Shown here: piece after piece, positions 58,766 to 64,000 of the stretch | Layout of the letters: every line of letters starts with the position of its first letter | Numbering within the stretch: the stretch's first letter is position 1 | From: Streptomyces albiflavescens | GTDB lineage: Bacteria; Actinomycetota; Actinomycetes; Streptomycetales; Streptomycetaceae | DNA length: 64,000 bases | Assembly: GCF_014645835.1 (NCBI RefSeq) | Contig: NZ_BMMM01000025.1 | Span: 66,641-130,640 of the forward strand | Direction: 5' to 3' | Made by a program: the position numbers and the translations under genes | Notes under the pieces: model-generated | Told to the model about the DNA's origin: nothing | The model's database searches: none | The model's input: only the letters and a program-made list of their open reading frames with translations

Positions 58766-59620
58766 GTGGCAGCAGACACAGCCGAGGCGGTGGAGATGCG
58801 CGGCGCGCTGGTACGCCTGCGGCGCGCGACGGGACTGCCGGTCGCCTTCGGCGGCCTGGTCGAGGCCGGCCGCCAGCAGGTACGCATCAGCGAACTCAGC
58901 GGTACGGCGACGGCCGCGCTCAGCGCGCTCGCCGTCTCCTCGGGCAACGGCCTCGGCGGCAAGGCGGTGGCCCTCGCCCGGCCGTGCGCCGTCACCGACT
59001 ACTCGGCCTCACGCCAGATCAGCCATGAGTACGACGTGGCGGTCGCCACCGAGGGGCTGTGTTCCGTGCTGGCCGTGCCCGTTGTCGTACGCCGACGGGT
59101 GCGCGGTGTGTTGTACGGCGCCCTGCGGACGGCCCAGCCGCTGGGTGACCGCACGCTCGGCGCGGCCGTCGCGGCGGCCCGGGACGTGGAGCAGGCGCTG
59201 GTCGTGCGGGACGAGGCACGGGACCTGTTGGCCACCGCGCGGGAGCCCGAGCCGACAGTGGGGGGTGCCGCGTGGGAGGAGGTGCGCGAGGCGCACGGGG
59301 CGCTGCGGGCGCTGGCACCGCGGATCCTCGACCCGGAGTTGCGGGCCGAACTCCTCTCCGTGTGCGGTCGGCTCGCCGAGGCGGGGCCGGGGCTCGGCGC
59401 GGGGCCTGGGCTCGGCGCGCGTCACGTTCGCCTCGCGCCGCGTGAGGTGGATGTGCTCGCCTGTGTCGCGGGCGGGGCGACCAACTCCGTTGCCGCCGAG
59501 CGGCTGGGGCTCCGTCCCGAGACCGTGAAGGGGTACCTGCGGTCGGCCATGCGGAAGCTGGGGGCGCACACCCGGTTGGAGGCGGTTGTCGCCGCGCGGC
59601 GGGCGGGGGTGTTGCCGTAG
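58766..59620 (+). CDS. GAF-domain LuxR-family regulator
   Basis: A 284-aa transcriptional regulator. The N-terminal GAF-like domain (about 1-155) includes GLPVAFGGLVEAGRQQVRIS, GLGGKAVALARPCAVTDYSA and LCSVLAVPVVVRRRVRGVLY. The C-terminal LuxR helix-turn-helix is RLAPREVDVLACVAGGATNS, RLGLRPETVKGYLRSAMRKL (about 220-270). GTG 58766 follows AAGGGG with seven bases spacing. Divergent from the two CoA ligases, it is likely their regulator and may sense the acid or its CoA thioester. A glycine-leucine repeat (GPGLGAGPGLGA) precedes the HTH. Confidence 0.9.
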   Translation: MAADTAEAVEMRGALVRLRRATGLPVAFGGLVEAGRQQVRISELSGTATAALSALAVSSGNGLGGKAVALARPCAVTDYSASRQISHEYDVAVATEGLCSVLAVPVVVRRRVRGVLYGALRTAQPLGDRTLGAAVAAARDVEQALVVRDEARDLLATAREPEPTVGGAAWEEVREAHGALRALAPRILDPELRAELLSVCGRLAEAGPGLGAGPGLGARHVRLAPREVDVLACVAGGATNSVAAERLGLRPETVKGYLRSAMRKLGAHTRLEAVVAARRAGVLP

Positions 59621-60013
59621 GCCCGGCGAGCTCTGCCGCTCCGCACCCGCGGCCTTGCCCGCACCCCCGACCTGGCTCGCACCCCCGGCCTGGCCCACAC
59701 CACAGGCCTGGCCCACACCACAGGCCTTGCCCACATCGCAGGCCTTGCCCACATCGCAGGCCTTTCTCTGCCGCTCCGCGGCGGTTTCCCACCCGCCTGC
59801 GCTTTTCAGCCGCTCCGCGACCCCTGTGCCCTTTTGACCGCTCCGCGGTCCCGGAACCGGCCCTTCCGCGACTCCCCTGGCGTTTTTCCATTCAATCCGG
59901 CGCGCCTTGAAATACCTTATGCGCACCCCCTGTTATTTCCCTCACCACCCCGACAGTCCGAAATTCAAAGAGACATTGCCTAACATTGGCCCGGACACGA
60001 CACGAGGGGAGCG
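59621..60013. other. Intergenic region with an 18-bp tandem array
   Basis: Contains the six-unit repeat at 59651-59758, followed by three GCCGCTCCGCG-type short repeats (59771-59850) and AT-richer sequence near 59885-59945, which probably holds the promoter of the LAL regulator gene. No convincing gene; frames on the minus strand owe their length to the repeat. Confidence 0.55.
59651..59758. repeat. 18-bp minisatellite, six units
   Basis: Units of GGCCTTGCCCACATCGCA type at 59651, 59669, 59687, 59705, 59723 and 59741. Units 3 and 4 are identical, and units 5 and 6 are identical, which indicates stepwise duplication. It lies between genes and translates to repetitive peptides on either strand, with no evidence of expression. 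Confidence 0.9.
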
Positions 60014-62863
60014 GTGACCGTGCGAGGGGACTTCAAGGAGCCTGCGAGACCCCGCCCCGACCTGGTCATCGGCCGGGAGGAGCTCTTCGCGGGAGCGCGC
60101 GAGCAGCTCTCCGGCGGGGGCAGCGTGCTGGTGCACGGCCCCGCGGGAATTGGAAAGTCGACCATCCTGCGGGCGCTGGCCGCGGAATGCGCCGAATCGG
60201 CACGAACCGTGTTGCGCTGCTCCGCCACCGAGTCCGAATCCCACCTCCCCTTCCTCGCTCTGGCCGACCTCCTCGGCCTGGTCGTGGACGAGGTCTCCGA
60301 CCGGCTGCCCGCCCCGCAGCGCACCGCCCTGGAATCGGCGCTCACCGGCCGCGGCGAATCCATCCTCCAGCGCGACGGTCTGGCGCTGCGGCTCGCGGTG
60401 CTGTCGGTGTTCCGGGCGCTGGCCGCCCAGGGCCCCGTACTGATCGTCGCCGACGACCTGCAGTGGCTGGACCCGGCCAGCGCCGAACTGCTCGGCTTCG
60501 CCGCCCGCCGGCTCGGCGGCATGCCCGTACGGATGCTGTGCGCCGTACGCACCGACACCGAACCGCAGGGCCAACAGCACGATCTCCATCTACGCGCGTC
60601 CCCGCCGGACACCCTGGCCGTGCGGGTCAACCCGCTCTCCCGCACCCAGGTGGCCGCGCTCCTCCACCACCGTGGCTGCACCGGCCTGCCCCGCTCCACG
60701 GTGCGGGACATCCACCGCACCAGCGGCGGCAACCCCCTGTTCGCGCTGGAGTTGGGCCGCGCCCTCGCCGAGTCCGCGACCCCGCCGAGCCCGGGCGAGC
60801 CGCTTCCCGTGCCGACCTCGCTGCGCGCGCTCGTGCTCAACCGCCTGGAGATGCTGTCCGCCGAGGCCCGCCGCACACTGCTCGTGGCGAGCGCGGGGGC
60901 GCGTCCCACGCTGGCGCTGCTGCACGCGGCCGGTCGCGTGAACGCCGAGGCGGAGACGGCATCGGCCGCGGCGCTCGGGCTGCTCGCCACGGAGCGCGAA
61001 ACACCCGGCATCCGGTTCGCGCATCCCCTCGTCTCGGCCGCCCTGTACGCGGAGGCGAGTGCCCAGGAGCGGCGCGCCGCGCACGCCGCGCTGTCCACGG
61101 CGGCCTCCGATCCCATCGAGCGGGCCCGGCATCTCGCGCTGGCCACCACCGGAACGGATCCACGGGTCGCCGCCCGGCTCGGCGAGGCCGCGGCCGCCGC
61201 CCGGGACCGCGGCGCGCCCTCGGTCGCCGCGGGGCTCGGGCTGCTCGCGGCCCGGCACACTCCTCTCGACACCGTGCCCGGCCCGGACGAACGGCGACTG
61301 GTGGCCGCCGAGGACGCGCTGACGGCCGGTGAGACGGACCTCGCGCGGGACATCGCGCGTCAGGTGCTCGCCCGGGCCACCGAACCGGCGGACCGGGTGC
61401 GGGCCTGGATGGTCGTCATCGACGCCGCCGGGCAGGCCATGGCCGAGATCGACGCCGTCTTCCCGCATGCACTCGCCGACGCGGGAGACGATCCGCGGCT
61501 GCTCGCCCTCGTCCGCTACCAACTGGCCTGGCGGGCCCTGCTCATGGACGGCGAGATGGCCAAGGCCCGCGAGGAGGCCGCCTGTGCCGCGGGGCTCGCC
61601 GCCCGTGCCGGGGACCGGCCCACCGAACTCCTCGCGCTGGGCTTCCAGGCGCAGATGGAGACCCTGATGGGGCACCCGGACGCCCCGGCGACCATTCAGC
61701 GGGCGATGCGCGAGCCGCAGGACCCCCGGGTGGCGTGCGACCACAACGGCGCCGGTGCCGCCCGCTTCCGCTGGCTGATCATGGGCGACCAGCTCGCCGA
61801 GGCCCGTACGACCATCACGGCACTGCTGCACGAGGTGCAGCGGCGCGGGATGGTCGAGAGCGAGGTGCACTTCCTGCGCGGGCTCGCCGAGACCGAGCTG
61901 CGCTCCGGGCACTGCGGCCGGGCACTCGACCTGGCCCGCGAGAGCCTGCGGCTCGCTCGCGACACGGGGATCGGCGAGGCGGCCACCGCCATGTTCACCT
62001 CGCTCGCCGAGGCCGCGGGCGGCGACGTGGACCGCGCGCTCGCGCTCGCCCGGGAGGCCGTGGACCGTGCCGAGGAGGACGGCGACCTGATCTACCTCTC
62101 GCGCGCCCTGGGCGCCCTCGGGCATGCCCAGCTGGTCGCCGGGGACGCTGCGGCCGCGGTCCAGTCCCTGCGCCGCGTACGGGAGTTGGAGGAGGGGCTC
62201 GGCGTCGTCGATCCCGCCCGCGGGCGCTGGCACGGCGACCTCGCCGAGGCGCTGGTCCGGATCGGCGAACCGTCGGAGGCGCAGGACGTCATCGACGTCA
62301 CCCGGGAACAGGCCCTGCGGCTGGAACGCGAGAGTGTGCTGGCCGTCCTCGACCGCGCCGAGGCTCTCGTACGCGCCGCACGCGGGGAACAGGGCGCCGC
62401 CGAGCGCCAGTTGACGTCCGCGCAGGACCGCCTCGGCAAGCTGGGCTACGGCTTGGAGGAGGCCCGTGCCGCCTATGCCCTCGCGGGCCTGCGCACCCTC
62501 CCCCAAGCGCTCGGCTTCGCTCGGGCAGGGGGGACCTCCATGCCCGGCCCCACCGCGTACGACGAGGCGACCCGCCTCTTCCGTCGCTGCCGCGCCCTGC
62601 CCTGGCTCCGCCAGGTCGAGTCCGCGTCCACCGTCCACCCGGCGTCACCTCCCCTCGCCTCCGCCGCCCTCGACACGCTCGCCGCGACCGAACGGCAGGT
62701 CGCCGCCCTCGTCATGGAGGGCGCCACCAATCGCGAGATCGCCGCGCGCCTGTTCATCAGCGTGAAGACGGTGGAGGCGACACTCACGCGGGTGTACCGG
62801 AAGTTGGGCATCCGATCGAGGGTGGACATAGTGCGGCTGGCGGCGGAGCGCAGGACCGGCTGA
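60014..62863 (+). CDS. LAL-type large LuxR regulator
   Basis: Large ATP-binding LuxR-family regulator (949 aa). The AAA/STAND-like N-terminal domain has Walker A HGPAGIGKST (41-50), Walker B PVLIVADDLQWLDPASAELL near 141-160, and later NPLFALELGRALAES near 245. A TPR-like helical middle (about 400-830) is alanine- and leucine-rich. The C-terminal LuxR helix-turn-helix (LAATERQVAALVMEGATNRE then RLFISVKTVEATLTRVYRKL, about 885-940) binds DNA. LALs often activate antibiotic or sugar-use genes. It starts at GTG 60014. Residues near 830-840 (LPQALGFARAGGTSM) are encoded by an inserted dispersed palindromic repeat that keeps the frame. Confidence 0.92.
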   Translation: MTVRGDFKEPARPRPDLVIGREELFAGAREQLSGGGSVLVHGPAGIGKSTILRALAAECAESARTVLRCSATESESHLPFLALADLLGLVVDEVSDRLPAPQRTALESALTGRGESILQRDGLALRLAVLSVFRALAAQGPVLIVADDLQWLDPASAELLGFAARRLGGMPVRMLCAVRTDTEPQGQQHDLHLRASPPDTLAVRVNPLSRTQVAALLHHRGCTGLPRSTVRDIHRTSGGNPLFALELGRALAESATPPSPGEPLPVPTSLRALVLNRLEMLSAEARRTLLVASAGARPTLALLHAAGRVNAEAETASAAALGLLATERETPGIRFAHPLVSAALYAEASAQERRAAHAALSTAASDPIERARHLALATTGTDPRVAARLGEAAAAARDRGAPSVAAGLGLLAARHTPLDTVPGPDERRLVAAEDALTAGETDLARDIARQVLARATEPADRVRAWMVVIDAAGQAMAEIDAVFPHALADAGDDPRLLALVRYQLAWRALLMDGEMAKAREEAACAAGLAARAGDRPTELLALGFQAQMETLMGHPDAPATIQRAMREPQDPRVACDHNGAGAARFRWLIMGDQLAEARTTITALLHEVQRRGMVESEVHFLRGLAETELRSGHCGRALDLARESLRLARDTGIGEAATAMFTSLAEAAGGDVDRALALAREAVDRAEEDGDLIYLSRALGALGHAQLVAGDAAAAVQSLRRVRELEEGLGVVDPARGRWHGDLAEALVRIGEPSEAQDVIDVTREQALRLERESVLAVLDRAEALVRAARGEQGAAERQLTSAQDRLGKLGYGLEEARAAYALAGLRTLPQALGFARAGGTSMPGPTAYDEATRLFRRCRALPWLRQVESASTVHPASPPLASAALDTLAATERQVAALVMEGATNREIAARLFISVKTVEATLTRVYRKLGIRSRVDIVRLAAERRTG
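62496..62538. repeat. Dispersed palindromic repeat embedded in the LAL gene
   Basis: C-run and G-run arms (CTCCCCC at 62498 and GGGGGG at 62528) around GCGCTCGGCTTCGCTCGGGC. This resembles the reverse complement of the hairpin at 21844-21882 inside MITE copy 1. The insertion adds in-frame codons LPQALGFARAGGTSM within a region otherwise typical of the regulator. Confidence 0.7.
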
Positions 62864-63140
62864 GCCCTGTCCCGAAGCGCCGGGACCGACTCCAGCACAT
62901 TCGGCCCCCAGGACGGACGGGACCAACCGGACGCCACCGTACGCCAAACCTCGCCCCGCGCGGCCGAGGGTTTTCCCTGCCTCAACTCCCCTAGGGGGTT
63001 CCCTCATTGGGAGGAGCGACCCTCCGCTTCTAGCTTGGGAGCAGTGCCGCTCGCTCGGGCACACGGGGCCCCACCACCGGCACCGTGCATCACCCCCCAC
63101 ACCCGCGCGTCCCCCCACCGGCCTACCTCCGAGGAGACCC

Positions 63141-63932
63141 ATGTTCGGACTCAACCGCGTCAAGAAAACCGCCGCCGTCGGCGTGGCCACCGCTGCCGCC
63201 GCCGCGACCGCGCTGCTCGGCGCCCCCTCCGCCGCGGCCGCGCCCCAGCCGATCGTCGGCGGCTCGACGACCACGACGACCGCGTACCCGTTCATGATGC
63301 AGATCACGGACGCGTCCGGAAACCAGTTCTGCGGCGGCACCCTGGTCGCGGCCAAGAAGGTCGTCACCGCCGCCCACTGCATGGTCGGCGAGACCACCAG
63401 CAGCGTCCGCGTGGTGGGCGGCAGAACGTATCTCAACGGCACGAACGGCACCGTCAGCAAGGTCAGCAAGATCTGGGTCGACCCCGGCTACACGGACGCC
63501 ACCAACGGCGACGACGTGGCCGTACTGACCCTGTCGACGTCGATGTCGTACACCCCGGCGTCGTACGTCTCCTCCTCGGACACCGGCGTGTACGCGGCCG
63601 GCACCACCGCCCGCATCCTCGGCTGGGGCACCACCTCGGCGAGCGGCAACTCCTCCAACCAGCTGCGCACCGCGACCGTCCCGATCGTGTCCAACTCCAG
63701 CTGCGCGAACTCCTACGGCTCCGACTTCGTGGCCTCCGACATGGTCTGCGCCGGATACACCTCCGGCGGCGTCGACACCTGCCAGGGCGACAGCGGCGGC
63801 CCGCTGCTCATCGGCGGCGTCCTGGCGGGCATCACCTCCTGGGGCGAGGGCTGCGCAGAGGCCGGCTACCCGGGCGTCTACACCCGCCTCACGGCCTTCT
63901 CCAGCCTGGTGACCGCGCAGGTCAACTCGTAG
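63141..63932 (+). CDS. Secreted trypsin-like serine protease (S1A)
   Basis: Extracellular chymotrypsin-fold protease (263 aa precursor), close to Streptomyces trypsin. A signal peptide (to about residue 34) and a very short propeptide lead to the activated N-terminus IVGG at 38-41. The catalytic triad is His in VVTAAHCMVG near 79, Asp in NGDDVAVLTL near 123, and Ser in GDSGGPLL near 214. Asp in GVDTCQGDSGGP, six residues before the Ser, sets trypsin-like Lys/Arg specificity. Six cysteines match three disulphides. ATG 63141 follows GAGGAG with five bases spacing. Confidence 0.95.
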   Translation: MFGLNRVKKTAAVGVATAAAAATALLGAPSAAAAPQPIVGGSTTTTTAYPFMMQITDASGNQFCGGTLVAAKKVVTAAHCMVGETTSSVRVVGGRTYLNGTNGTVSKVSKIWVDPGYTDATNGDDVAVLTLSTSMSYTPASYVSSSDTGVYAAGTTARILGWGTTSASGNSSNQLRTATVPIVSNSSCANSYGSDFVASDMVCAGYTSGGVDTCQGDSGGPLLIGGVLAGITSWGEGCAEAGYPGVYTRLTAFSSLVTAQVNS

Positions 63933-64000
63933 TCATCCAAGAACTCCTGAGCACCCCTCAGGTGAATGCCAGGGGGCGTTGCGGGCCTCCACGAGCGGCC

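Noticed and set aside
59009..59926. A minus-strand frame with CDVGKA-like repeats
   Set aside because: The repeats come only from the intergenic 18-bp array, and the rest is antisense to the GAF-LuxR gene.
62990..63010. CTAGGGGGTTCC, resembling the family-b MITE end
   Set aside because: Only the first ten bases agree. The diagnostic TTTCTGATGG does not follow and there is no partner end, so it is probably chance.

Overview
The window is high-GC actinobacterial chromosome and almost certainly Streptomyces. It has many GTG starts, twin-arginine signal peptides, and family content typical of the genus: a LAL regulator, an RNase Sa-type ribonuclease, a GH46 chitosanase, a trypsin-like protease, a TIGR04222-like protein and IucA/IucC synthetases. 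I saw no tRNA, rRNA, CRISPR array or replication origin.

Layout. 0-9.6 kb is accessory and partly decayed: a multicopper oxidase, a MmyB-type regulator flanked by two diverged copies of the same sequence, an HAD hydrolase, a secreted guanyl RNase, an EamA exporter and a CorA transporter. Between them lie gene fragments (amidohydrolase tail, IS5-type transposase, dihydrofolate-reductase-like tail). 9.6-20.3 kb holds allantoicase, allantoinase and an AllR-like IclR regulator, then an ABC transporter with its divergent two-component system, a MocA-like nucleotidyltransferase and malate synthase. 20.3-23.7 kb holds a SelW/HipA-kinase pair, an integrase remnant, a MITE and an ECF sigma factor with a membrane partner. 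23.9-29.4 kb holds two divergent NIS siderophore synthetases and a secreted VWA-domain pair. 29.5-39.4 kb is a run of regulators, transporters and enzymes ending in the chitosanase. 39.4-53.4 kb is a purine and glyoxylate block: permease, deaminase, uricase, HIU hydrolase, OHCU decarboxylase, hydroxypyruvate isomerase, tartronate semialdehyde reductase, catalase and glyoxylate carboligase. 53.6-64 kb holds a zinc-ribbon/Mrr-like protein, a GNAT, two acyl-CoA synthetases with a divergent GAF-LuxR regulator, a LAL regulator and a trypsin.

How the genes work together. Read as a pathway, urate is imported (NCS2 permease) and degraded by uricase, HIU hydrolase and OHCU decarboxylase to allantoin. 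Allantoinase and allantoicase then yield ureidoglycolate and finally glyoxylate. Glyoxylate is used either by malate synthase or by Gcl, Hyi and GlxR to give glycerate, and the catalase can remove the peroxide made by uricase. Four promoters in this scattered set (allB/allR, aceB, hyi, gcl) carry the same architecture: two 15-bp palindromes (TTCCR-N5-CRGAA-like) exactly 6 bp apart. These are good candidates for AllR operators. A second palindrome, TTCAAC-N5-GTTGAA, sits upstream of allB, aceB, uraD and the catalase.

The window is also unusually rich in small repeats: two MITE families that tile one convergent intergenic region so that both flanking genes take their stop codons from the element-end CTAG, a MITE copy split by a second repeat, and minisatellites with 12-, 18-, 23- and 32-bp periods.
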